5,669 nt of DNA from Candidatus Kapaibacterium sp. (GTDB lineage: Bacteria; Bacteroidota; Ignavibacteria; Palsa-1295): NCBI GenBank assembly GCA_025450975.1, contig JANWLI010000093.1:1-5669 (forward strand). Direction: 5' to 3'. A program made the translations under genes and the position numbers. This document shows, piece by piece, positions 1-5,669 of the stretch. Every line of letters begins with the position of its first letter. Position 1 is the stretch's first letter. The notes under the pieces were generated by a model. That model was not told the origin of the DNA, searched no databases, and was given only the letters and a program-made list of their open reading frames with translations.

Positions 1-245
1 ACCGGGAAGAACGCAACGTCGGCATTCGCCCGCCTCATCGCACCAACAATATCCGATCTGGTAGCAGGGCGTGGGATGATGATGACTTCGTCGACGTCGG
101 GACAGATCTCCGCAAGCGCCGCATTGTACTCACTTGCCAGCACGACGATCTCATCTTCGGGGCGAGCCTGACGCAGTGCTGCCGCCATAGGCAGGGTCAG
201 GATCATGTCGCCGAGTCGGTCAGGCCGAACGATGAGAAAGCGCAT
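1..245 (-). CDS. Glycosyltransferase family 9 (LPS heptosyltransferase-like), N-terminal part, cut by window edge
   Basis: Reading the minus strand from an ATG at 245 gives 81 codons that stay open to the left edge of the window. The product begins MRFLIVRPDRLGDMILTLP and continues through an alternating hydrophobic/charged pattern (EIVVLASEYN, VDEVIIIPRP) typical of a Rossmann-like GT-B N-terminal domain. The RxDRLGDxxLTLP motif at residues 7-19 is the usual opening of ADP-heptose:LPS heptosyltransferases and related GT9 enzymes. These transfer heptose or similar sugars from a nucleotide-linked donor to the lipopolysaccharide inner core on the cytoplasmic face of the inner membrane. The acceptor and donor cannot be decided because the C-terminal donor-binding domain lies outside the window. 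The start is set by the family's N-terminus, which lies at the initiator Met. No Shine-Dalgarno sequence precedes it; instead a TAnnTTTG box ends 4 nt upstream. It is divergent from mgtE. Confidence 0.88.
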   Translation of the reverse strand, partial: MRFLIVRPDRLGDMILTLPMAAALRQARPEDEIVVLASEYNAALAEICPDVDEVIIIPRPATRSDIVGAMRRANADVAFFP

Positions 246-248
246 AGT

Positions 249-265
249 GCAAAACTACGTTTTGC
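249..265. repeat. Perfect 7-bp inverted repeat with 3-bp spacer upstream of the glycosyltransferase
   Basis: GCAAAAC (249-255), spacer TAC, GTTTTGC (259-265). The palindrome ends 3 bp before the glycosyltransferase start codon (243-245) and contains the candidate -7 box of that gene. A dimeric repressor site is a reasonable inference from symmetry and position, but no known operator consensus was recognised. A short hairpin in the divergent (mgtE-direction) strand is the alternative. Confidence 0.4.
250..257 (-). promoter_or_regulatory. Candidate Bacteroidota-type -7 element (TAGTTTTG) for the glycosyltransferase
   Basis: On the minus strand TAGTTTTG matches the TAnnTTTG consensus of the primary sigma factor in Bacteroidota at every defined position. 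It ends 4 nt before the ATG at 245, so transcription would begin at or next to the start codon, giving a leaderless or nearly leaderless mRNA. This is consistent with the lack of a ribosome binding site. No TTG/TTTG -33 element is visible at the expected 19-21 bp upstream, which lowers confidence. Confidence 0.35.
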
Positions 266-400
266 GTCGGCCCGGTAAGGAAATAGAAAGAAAACGGGAA
301 ACCGTAAACCTTTTTTTGAATGAGGGGTGTTAAGACGTTTCAAGTAGTCCGTCAACCTCTGGCGGTAATCCACAACTCACCGACATAAGGAGAACGAAGT

Positions 401-499
401 ATGAAGGAGGGCGATAATGCTCGGAAAGCTTATACAGCCGGAGATCAACGAGCTGATCGCACGCCGGAGCTTCTTATCCTTAAAGGAAGTTCTTGTTGA
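401..499 (+). CDS. Possible 32-codon upstream/overlapping ORF at the mgtE start
   Basis: An ATG at 401 is preceded by AAGGAG (387-392) at 8-nt spacing, a better-placed ribosome binding site than most in this window. The frame reads MKEGDNARKAYTAG and continues to TGA at 497-499. It is in a different frame from mgtE, and translation of its first codons would pass over the mgtE ribosome binding site (404-410) and start codon. The product is hydrophilic with no recognisable domain. If translated it could act as a regulatory leader for the magnesium transporter, as small upstream ORFs do for some bacterial Mg2+ transporter genes. The sequence alone does not prove translation, and the alternative is a chance ORF. 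Confidence 0.25.
   Translation: MKEGDNARKAYTAGDQRADRTPELLILKGSSC
404..410 (+). promoter_or_regulatory. Strong ribosome binding site of mgtE
   Basis: AAGGAGG lies 6 nt before the ATG at 417, an optimal Shine-Dalgarno match. It fixes the mgtE start, since an in-frame stop (TGA, 402-404) rules out any longer reading. It also forms codons 2-4 of the overlapping small ORF that begins at 401. Confidence 0.75.
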
Positions 500-1796
500 T
501 CTGACTCCTCCGGAGATCGCCGATGTCATCGAAGACATCGAATCTGAAGATCGTGCCGTAATATTCCGCCTGCTCCCCCGCGACCTCGCTGCCGATGTTT
601 TCGAGTATCTGCAATTCGAGATCCAGGAGGCGATGCTCAAATCCCTCGGCCAGGGCGAAGTTGCTGCCATCCTTAACGAGATGGCTGCCGATGACCGTAC
701 GCTGCTCCTTGAAGAACTGCCAGCCAATGCCACCAAACAACTCTTAACGCTGCTTTCGCCCCAGGAGCGAAGCGTAGCGACGCAGCTGCTGGGTTATCCT
801 GAGTATAGCATCGGGCGCCTGATGACGCCGGACTATATAGCTGTCCGCGAAAAGTGGACGGTTTTGCAGGTATTCGACTATATTCGCCAGAACGGTAAGG
901 ACAAAGAGACGCTTCTCGTCCTCTACGTCATCGACGAACGGGGTAAGTTGCTCGACGATATCCGGATTCGCAAGTTTTTGCTGGCGCAGCCGGATATGAA
1001 GGTCGAAGACTTGATGGATGCCAGCCTTGTCTCGCTCAATGCTTTTGACGAGCAGGAAAAGGCGATCGAAGTCTTCCGTGAGTATGATCGAGAAGCATTG
1101 CCGGTGGTCGATTCTAATGGCGTTCTCATCGGCGTTGTCACGATCGATGACGTCCTCGACGTTGCCGAAGAAGAGGCGACCGAAGATATTCAAAAGATCG
1201 GCGGCGTCGAAGCGCTCGACGAGCCGTATATGCAGACGCCGTTCCTGCAGCTCTTCAAGAAGCGTGTTGGCTGGCTGATCGTCCTGTTCCTTGGCGAAAT
1301 GTTCACGGCAACAGCGATGCACTACTACGAAGATGAACTTGCACGGGCAGTGGTGCTGGCTACCTTCATTCCGTTGATCATCTCAAGCGGTGGCAACAGC
1401 GGTTCGCAGGCCTCGACGCTCGTCATTCGCGCGATGGCGCTTGGAGAAGTGAGCCTCAAGGATTGGTGGCTGGTCATGCGCCGTGAGATCCTCTCAGGCT
1501 TCTCACTTGGGCTGGTTCTCGGTATTATCGGCTTCCTCCGAATAGAACTCTGGTCTTCTTTCTCGCCGATCTACGGTGAACATGACACATTGATAGGACT
1601 GACCGTAGGAATAACGCTAGTGGGGATCGTGATGTGGGGGACACTTACAGGTTCGATGCTTCCGATCCTTCTGCGAAAACTTGGTCTTGATCCGGCAACC
1701 TCGTCAGCGCCGTTTGTCGCTACTCTGGTCGACGTTACCGGTCTCATCCTCTACTTCGGCGTAGCATCGTTGATCCTGACAGGTACGCTTTTATAA
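417..1796 (+). CDS. mgtE: Magnesium transporter/channel MgtE
   Basis: Inner-membrane Mg2+ channel of the MgtE/SLC41 family, 459 residues, the usual full length. Residues 1-130 form the superhelical MgtE N domain, ending in the characteristic GYPEYSIGRLMTP (126-138) that leads into the first CBS domain (about 131-195). A second CBS domain (about 196-256) contains LPVVDSNGVLIGVVTIDD and an acidic stretch (DD 244-245, EEE 251-253, ED 256-257) where the family's regulatory Mg2+ sites lie. A connecting plug helix (about 257-278) leads into five membrane segments near 284-303, 310-336, 355-377, 391-415 and 433-457. The pore signature SSGGNSGSQ is at 323-331. The LVDVTG motif carries Asp439, matching the pore Mg2+-coordinating Asp of Thermus MgtE. 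All expected motifs are present, so the gene appears intact. In the known family, cytoplasmic Mg2+ binding between the N and CBS domains closes the gate. The gene stands alone, diverging from the glycosyltransferase and converging on the AI-2E gene. I recognise no M-box riboswitch upstream. Confidence 0.96.
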   Translation: MLGKLIQPEINELIARRSFLSLKEVLVDLTPPEIADVIEDIESEDRAVIFRLLPRDLAADVFEYLQFEIQEAMLKSLGQGEVAAILNEMAADDRTLLLEELPANATKQLLTLLSPQERSVATQLLGYPEYSIGRLMTPDYIAVREKWTVLQVFDYIRQNGKDKETLLVLYVIDERGKLLDDIRIRKFLLAQPDMKVEDLMDASLVSLNAFDEQEKAIEVFREYDREALPVVDSNGVLIGVVTIDDVLDVAEEEATEDIQKIGGVEALDEPYMQTPFLQLFKKRVGWLIVLFLGEMFTATAMHYYEDELARAVVLATFIPLIISSGGNSGSQASTLVIRAMALGEVSLKDWWLVMRREILSGFSLGLVLGIIGFLRIELWSSFSPIYGEHDTLIGLTVGITLVGIVMWGTLTGSMLPILLRKLGLDPATSSAPFVATLVDVTGLILYFGVASLILTGTLL

Positions 1797-1798
1797 GC

Positions 1799-2923
1799 TT
1801 AGGCTTTCTTTCTTGACGTTCGCTTGCGGATCACTTCAAGTGCATACCACGAGTGTCGCGGCATCGTATCACCTAAGAGGTACCCATATGGATGCAACGG
1901 CTCGATACGGTCACATATCACCTTGATGATGGCCGTGACCGGAATGGAAAGGAACATGCCTGGAATACCCCAGAGCGCACCGCCAATGATGACCACAAGG
2001 ACCGAAATGAACGCGTTGATCTTCACCTTCGAAGCGACGATCTTCGGGACGAGAATATTATTGTCGATGAACTGGATGATCAGATAGGCGATCATTATGT
2101 AAACAGCAAAGATCGGATCGTCCTTGGTGAGTAAGGCGATCGTCATCGGTAGGGCCACGCCGATCAGGCCGCCAATATAGGGGATCATATTGAAGAGGCC
2201 GCCGACAATACCCAGGAGAAACGCATAGTCGATACCAAGGATCAACAAGCTCGTCGTATTGAGCGCGGAAACGATGGCAACTTCGATCATCAAACCGACC
2301 AGATAGGTTTGGATGATGCCGCGTGTTTCGACCAGCACTTCACCAACTGCTTCCTGATTCGACCTGCCAAATACCTTACGGATGAATTCGAGGAGCAACG
2401 GCTGGTAGTAGAGTATGAGCCAGACGTACACCGGTAACAGTGTTACAACGATGAGCAGACCGGTAACCCGCGAGAGGGTCTGTCCGATAAGGACTCCACT
2501 GTACGAGGTAGCGGCGTCCATAATGTCGGCTTTCCACTCGACAATTTTACTTGGAGCAACGTTAAATTCTGTCGTAAGCCAGGACGAAATGTTAGCGATA
2601 AATCCGTTAAACTTCGATTCAAGTTGCGGCATGGCCTCCGAAAACTGCGCGACCTGCGAAGCAATGAAGTAGGTCAGCCCGAGCACAAAGACGACACCGG
2701 CAAACACAGAAATGGTAATGGCGATAACGCGCGGTATCTTGTAACGCTCAAGGAATGTGACCAACGAGTTGAGCACGATGGCGATGATCGACGCAAACAG
2801 CAGCGGCGCGATTATCTCCTGTCCGATAATGAGGAAATAGATAAATGCGTAGCAGGCGATCAGTACGAGCGCTGCCTTCGCATAAAAAGGGAGATGAGTT
2901 TGTTGGTGTTCTTGTGTAGCCAA
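1799..2923 (-). CDS. AI-2E family transporter (UPF0118/PerM-like) membrane protein
   Basis: A 374-residue integral inner-membrane protein of the AI-2E transporter family. The family includes the AI-2 exporter TqsA, PerM-like proteins and Na+/H+ antiporter members, so the substrate cannot be assigned from sequence. Hydrophobic segments lie near 14-33, 36-56, 66-88, 152-174, 203-228, 232-263, 270-288 and 303-336. A soluble, partly helical insert spans about 90-150, as is usual for the family. Diagnostic motifs are FNMIPYIGGLIG (244-255), NNILVPKIVASKVKIN (288-303) and the glycine-rich GGALWGIPGMFLSIP (314-328). The C-terminal tail is basic (KRTSRKKA). The reading frame starts at TTG (2921-2923): a stop lies 11 codons upstream and no ATG or GTG occurs between that stop and the first membrane segments. 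No Shine-Dalgarno sequence precedes it. It follows the beta-helix gene by 52 bp on the same strand and converges on mgtE with 2 bp between stops. Confidence 0.92.
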   Translation of the reverse strand: MATQEHQQTHLPFYAKAALVLIACYAFIYFLIIGQEIIAPLLFASIIAIVLNSLVTFLERYKIPRVIAITISVFAGVVFVLGLTYFIASQVAQFSEAMPQLESKFNGFIANISSWLTTEFNVAPSKIVEWKADIMDAATSYSGVLIGQTLSRVTGLLIVVTLLPVYVWLILYYQPLLLEFIRKVFGRSNQEAVGEVLVETRGIIQTYLVGLMIEVAIVSALNTTSLLILGIDYAFLLGIVGGLFNMIPYIGGLIGVALPMTIALLTKDDPIFAVYIMIAYLIIQFIDNNILVPKIVASKVKINAFISVLVVIIGGALWGIPGMFLSIPVTAIIKVICDRIEPLHPYGYLLGDTMPRHSWYALEVIRKRTSRKKA

Positions 2924-2952
2924 AAGTGAGATGTGGCGGCTAGTGCCTATTG

Positions 2953-2958
2953 ATTATA
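2953..2958 (-). promoter_or_regulatory. Possible -10 element TATAAT before the AI-2E gene
   Basis: The minus strand reads TATAAT in the 52-bp gap between the beta-helix gene and the AI-2E gene, about 30 nt before the TTG start. A perfect hexamer in the right place might give the transporter its own transcript. No TTGACA-like -35 sequence is present at 16-18 bp, and the group this genome seems to belong to normally prefers TAnnTTTG. It may therefore be a chance match. Confidence 0.2.
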
Positions 2959-2975
2959 ACGCCGTTGCGGACGGT

Positions 2976-4415
2976 TCATTCCTTGACGATCAGATAGGAT
3001 TCAGTCCCGATCCTGACCAGATATGCTCCTGAAGGCCACTCACGGGCATCAACAGTAGCCGATCCGTCGACGGTAGAACTCCAGTGGAGCGTCCCGCGAA
3101 TGTCAGTGATGACCACTTCTGCGCTCGCATCGCTGAGGTCGATGGTTAGGAAATTTGCAACGGGATTAGGAAAGATCATTACTGTAGCTTTTTTGCTCAT
3201 ACGAACGCTTGCTCCGCCGACTTCAGATGCGCCGATCGAGCGCTGCACCGGAAACAGCCTTCCAAGAAAATCACGCTCGGGAGTTAGGCGCGAGAGACCT
3301 TTGCCTATGGCAGGAGAAGTGGGCAGAAGATTGAAAAGCGTATCGGCAAATTGCGGGTCGACATTGAGAATACGCCCCGGCTCACCGACAGGCGTATTTG
3401 GTCCGCCCCAACTTGCATTATCCGGGTTGTACCAGAGATTATGGGAGAAGGTAAATGTCTCCGGAGCTGTGTTGCCACCGATATTAATTGCCGGTTGTGC
3501 AGTATTGAAGACGACAATATTATTGATAAACGAGTTATTTCCACAGGGCAGGAAGTTAGGCTCGGTTGTTTCCTGAAGAATACGGATTGCCCAGCGGTCG
3601 GGACGGACGATCGTATTGTTTACGACTTCGCAATTAACAGCTCCGACGTAGGCGATCGGTGCCTGTGAGCCCATGAAGATGTTTGAGTAGACGTAAATGT
3701 TGCTTGCTTCATAATTCGCATTGAGTGGCCGGAAGAACTCCAAACCGGTTGAGCCTCCAATGTTGATCGCGCGCTGTCCGGCATTACGGAATGTGTTACC
3801 CTGAATGACGATATCTTTCGTTGCACCTTTGGCCTGGATCGCATTCGATCCGCCGTTCTCAAAATGATTTCCCTCGAAGACACCGAAATGACAACCGACC
3901 ATATCGATCATCGACCCGCCGGTTGCACCATTGGTAAAACGACAGTTGCGGACGGCAAATTGATCGACACCGGAAAGCTTTAACTCATCGTTGTTGCCAG
4001 TCGCATTCATACTGCGCCACTCGCAGTTCTCGAAGATAATGTGGTGTGCCGGAGTATCGTATGTACCGCCGTCGTCCATGTTGACACCATTGCCGGTCTG
4101 TTGTTCAAAGATAATACCCTCAAAGCGTAGGTAGGCGGCGTCTGTCATGTGAAGTGCATTCGAACCGCCGCGATAGATGACCTCTTCACCGGTTGCCACA
4201 CGGATCGTGATCCAGTTGTCAGCATTCCCTTGAAGATTTGAGATGGACTCGTTGCCGCTATGAATTGCTTCGCGCAGCAAAATAGTATCGCCGGGCTGGG
4301 CGGCAGCAGCAGCAGTTTGAAGTGTTTGATATTGACGGAAAGGTCCAACTTCAAGTGTGCGGGCACTAGCGGCAAAAGCAAATGCGCTTAGGAAAAGAAT
4401 GTAAAATATTTTCAT
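2976..4415 (-). CDS. T9SS-exported right-handed parallel beta-helix protein with C-terminal sorting domain
   Basis: A 479-residue secreted protein. Residues 1-18 are a signal peptide: a short MK start, a hydrophobic core and AFAASA, with likely cleavage before RTLEV. Residues about 20-400 form a right-handed parallel beta-helix of the pectate-lyase type. After the opening PGDTILLREA (41-50), successive turns carry an aligned asparagine followed by a hydrophobic residue: N130, N157, N183, N207, N245, N267, N299 and N326, spaced roughly 22-38 residues apart. The turn sequence AINIGG occurs twice (216-221 and 309-314). The helix ends in SPAIGKGLSR...DFLG...RSIGASE, a common close of such domains. 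Residues 410-479 are a Por/T9SS type A sorting domain (FPNPVANFLTIDL, VVITDIRG, WPSGAYLVRI, ending LIVKE), which directs transport across the outer membrane and often surface attachment. No catalytic triad or Ca2+ site could be identified, so a polysaccharide lyase, adhesin or structural role are all open. The start is weakly supported by AAGAG just upstream. The gene begins 20 bp after the dehydrogenase stop. Confidence 0.9.
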   Translation of the reverse strand: MKIFYILFLSAFAFAASARTLEVGPFRQYQTLQTAAAAAQPGDTILLREAIHSGNESISNLQGNADNWITIRVATGEEVIYRGGSNALHMTDAAYLRFEGIIFEQQTGNGVNMDDGGTYDTPAHHIIFENCEWRSMNATGNNDELKLSGVDQFAVRNCRFTNGATGGSMIDMVGCHFGVFEGNHFENGGSNAIQAKGATKDIVIQGNTFRNAGQRAINIGGSTGLEFFRPLNANYEASNIYVYSNIFMGSQAPIAYVGAVNCEVVNNTIVRPDRWAIRILQETTEPNFLPCGNNSFINNIVVFNTAQPAINIGGNTAPETFTFSHNLWYNPDNASWGGPNTPVGEPGRILNVDPQFADTLFNLLPTSPAIGKGLSRLTPERDFLGRLFPVQRSIGASEVGGASVRMSKKATVMIFPNPVANFLTIDLSDASAEVVITDIRGTLHWSSTVDGSATVDAREWPSGAYLVRIGTESYLIVKE

Positions 4416-4435
4416 AGTCTCTTGAAGTACTAAAC

Positions 4436-5608
4436 TTAACTGTAAGCCGGAATACCTGTGATCTCTTGTCCGAGAATAAGCGTATGAATATCGTGCGTGC
4501 CTTCGTAGGTTTTTACTGACTCGAGGTTTGCCATGTGGCGCATGATCGGGTATTCGCCGAGGATACCGTTGGCACCGTGGAGATCGCGAGCGGAACGGGC
4601 GATATCGAGCGCCATGGCAACGTTGTTGCGCTTTGCCATCGAGACGTGTTGCGGACGCATCTTGCCTTCATTCTTTAGTTGTCCGAGGCGGAAAGAGAGG
4701 AGCTGCGCTTTTGTGATCTCCGTGTACATCTCTGCAAGACGCTGCTGTACAAGCTGGAAGCCGCCGATGGGGCGGTCAAACTGAATGCGGCTCTTTGCAT
4801 AATTGACGCTTGACTCATAGCAAGCCATAGCAGCGCCGATCGCACCCCAGGAGATGCCGTAGCGAGCTTGCGTCAGGCAGGAGAGGGGGCCTTTAAGTCC
4901 CTGCACTGCTGGTAATACGTTTTCTTCAGGAATCTCAACATCCTGAAAGACTAATTCACTTGTGACGCTTGCTCGGAGCGAGTATTTGCCTTTCATTTCC
5001 GGAGCAGAGAATCCTTTCATGCCTTTTTCGACGATGTAGCCGCGTATTGATTCGGGCGCATCGGAGTCCGTCTTCGCCCAGACAACTGCCAGATCTGAGA
5101 TCGTCCCATTGGTGATCCACATCTTCGCGCCGTTAAGGACGTATCCGTTCGAAGTCTTATTCGCACGCGTGATCATGCCCGCCGGATTCGAGCCGAAGTC
5201 AGGCTCAGTGAGTCCGAAGCAGCCGATGAGTTCGGCTTTCGCCATCTTTGGCAGCCACTTCATCTTTTGCTCTTCGGAAGCATAGATCGATATCGGATAC
5301 ATTGCAAGCGAGCTTTGCACAGAAGCGAACGAGCGGATCGACGAATCGCCGCGTTCCATTTCCTGCATGATCAGACCGTAGCTGATATTATCGAGGCCTG
5401 CACAGCCGTACTTTTCCGGAATGGTCGCGCCGAGAATGCCGAGAGCGCCGATCTTCGGAATGATATCCATCGGAAAGGTCATCGCCTGGTTATGCTCTTC
5501 GATGATCGGCAGCACTTCGTGTTCGACGAAGTCGCGTACGGTGTCGCGGATCATGCGCTGCGTATCGGTGAGCAGATCTTCGATGAGGTAGAAGTCAGTA
5601 TTAACCAT
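4436..5608 (-). CDS. gcdH: Glutaryl-CoA dehydrogenase (acyl-CoA dehydrogenase family)
   Basis: A cytoplasmic FAD enzyme of 390 residues. Known family members oxidise glutaryl-CoA and usually decarboxylate it to crotonyl-CoA, passing electrons to electron-transfer flavoprotein in lysine, tryptophan or aromatic-acid breakdown. The acyl-CoA dehydrogenase domains follow in order: N-terminal helices (about 12-125), the middle beta domain with FGLTEPDFGSNP (131-142) and WITNG (164-168), and the C-terminal helical domain from about 240. Subgroup-specific residues are retained. RSFASVQSSL (92-101) supplies Arg92, matching the glutarate-binding Arg94 of human GCDH, and Glu85 and Ser96 match human Glu87 and Ser98. 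TYEGTHDIH contains the catalytic base Glu369, matching human Glu370. QFDRPIGGFQ (276-285) belongs to the FAD/dimer region. The ending LGQEITGIPAYS is typical of this subgroup. The ATG at 5608 gives the normal N-terminus, though no Shine-Dalgarno sequence precedes it. No other catabolic or ETF gene is in the window. Non-decarboxylating activity cannot be excluded from sequence alone. Confidence 0.95.
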   Translation of the reverse strand: MVNTDFYLIEDLLTDTQRMIRDTVRDFVEHEVLPIIEEHNQAMTFPMDIIPKIGALGILGATIPEKYGCAGLDNISYGLIMQEMERGDSSIRSFASVQSSLAMYPISIYASEEQKMKWLPKMAKAELIGCFGLTEPDFGSNPAGMITRANKTSNGYVLNGAKMWITNGTISDLAVVWAKTDSDAPESIRGYIVEKGMKGFSAPEMKGKYSLRASVTSELVFQDVEIPEENVLPAVQGLKGPLSCLTQARYGISWGAIGAAMACYESSVNYAKSRIQFDRPIGGFQLVQQRLAEMYTEITKAQLLSFRLGQLKNEGKMRPQHVSMAKRNNVAMALDIARSARDLHGANGILGEYPIMRHMANLESVKTYEGTHDIHTLILGQEITGIPAYS

Positions 5609-5669
5609 GGGTGAAAAAGCAGGTGAATTTGTGCGGCTCTTAAACAGCGCTAACGGGGGAGAGGTTGCT

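Noticed and set aside
246..416. M-box magnesium riboswitch or attenuator in the mgtE upstream region
   Set aside because: The region is about long enough, but I see none of the conserved M-box core. The only hairpin is a 4-bp stem with a GAAA loop (294-305), separated from the T7 run (311-317) by AAACC, which is too weak to call a terminator. A covariance-model search with the M-box family would settle it.
744..1322. A 192-codon open frame on the minus strand inside mgtE, and other long open frames opposite or within the four main genes
   Set aside because: The overlapping plus-strand gene is an unambiguous full-length MgtE with all motifs. The antisense frames have no recognisable domain, ribosome binding site or hydrophobic pattern of their own and are explained by codon bias of the real genes.
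2958..2975. CCGT/ACGG hairpin after the beta-helix gene as a terminator
   Set aside because: On the minus strand the stem is only 4 bp and is not followed by a T run, so read-through into the AI-2E gene is more likely.
4303..4315. Short GCA triplet repeat in the beta-helix gene
   Set aside because: Four in-frame repeats encode alanines in a helix just before the first beta-helix turn (TAAAAAQPGD). This is ordinary low-complexity coding sequence and too short for phase variation, which would also need a non-triplet unit.
4431..4438. TAAGTTTA on the minus strand as a -7 element for the beta-helix gene
   Set aside because: One mismatch to TAnnTTTG, and it is built from the dehydrogenase stop codon with no -33 element at the right distance, so it is not distinguishable from chance.
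5607..5669. A plus-strand frame beginning at an ATG that shares CCATGG with the dehydrogenase start and stays open to the window edge
   Set aside because: It has only 21 codons in view, no ribosome binding site and no recognisable sequence. The shared CCATGG is easily due to chance. The remainder of 5609-5669 shows no promoter or repeat I can support.

Overview
The window looks like a piece of chromosome from a bacterium of the Bacteroidota/Chlorobiota/Kapabacteria (FCB) group. The main evidence is a secreted protein ending in a C-terminal sorting domain of the type IX secretion system (T9SS), which is essentially confined to that group. Weak or absent Shine-Dalgarno sequences at several starts fit the same assignment. 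So does a perfect TAnnTTTG promoter -7 element, the Bacteroidota form, in front of one gene. Base composition is close to half G+C by eye and does not change noticeably between genes. I see no insertion sequence, prophage, CRISPR array, tRNA or rRNA.

Layout. Positions 1-245 (minus) hold the first 81 codons of a family 9 glycosyltransferase (LPS heptosyltransferase type), running off the left edge. A 171-bp divergent intergenic region (246-416) carries a perfect 7-bp inverted repeat, the TAnnTTTG box and the translation signals of the next gene. Positions 417-1796 (plus) encode a complete MgtE magnesium channel/transporter. It ends 2 bp from the end of a convergent AI-2E family membrane protein (1799-2923, minus). 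Upstream of that gene on the minus strand are a T9SS-exported right-handed parallel beta-helix protein (2976-4415) and a glutaryl-CoA dehydrogenase (4436-5608). The last 61 bp (5609-5669) contain nothing I can identify.

The three minus-strand genes are tightly spaced (20 and 52 bp) and in the order glutaryl-CoA dehydrogenase, beta-helix protein, AI-2E protein, so they could be co-transcribed. Their products share no obvious pathway: one is a cytoplasmic catabolic enzyme, one a surface or secreted protein, one an inner-membrane protein. MgtE and the glycosyltransferase diverge from the shared upstream region.

Most of the window is ordinary core or housekeeping sequence. The points worth a second look are small: a 32-codon open frame with its own Shine-Dalgarno sequence that overlaps the mgtE start out of frame; a possibly leaderless glycosyltransferase promoter embedded in a palindrome; a TTG start without a ribosome binding site for the AI-2E gene; and the function of the T9SS beta-helix protein. 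I found no convincing new multi-gene system.
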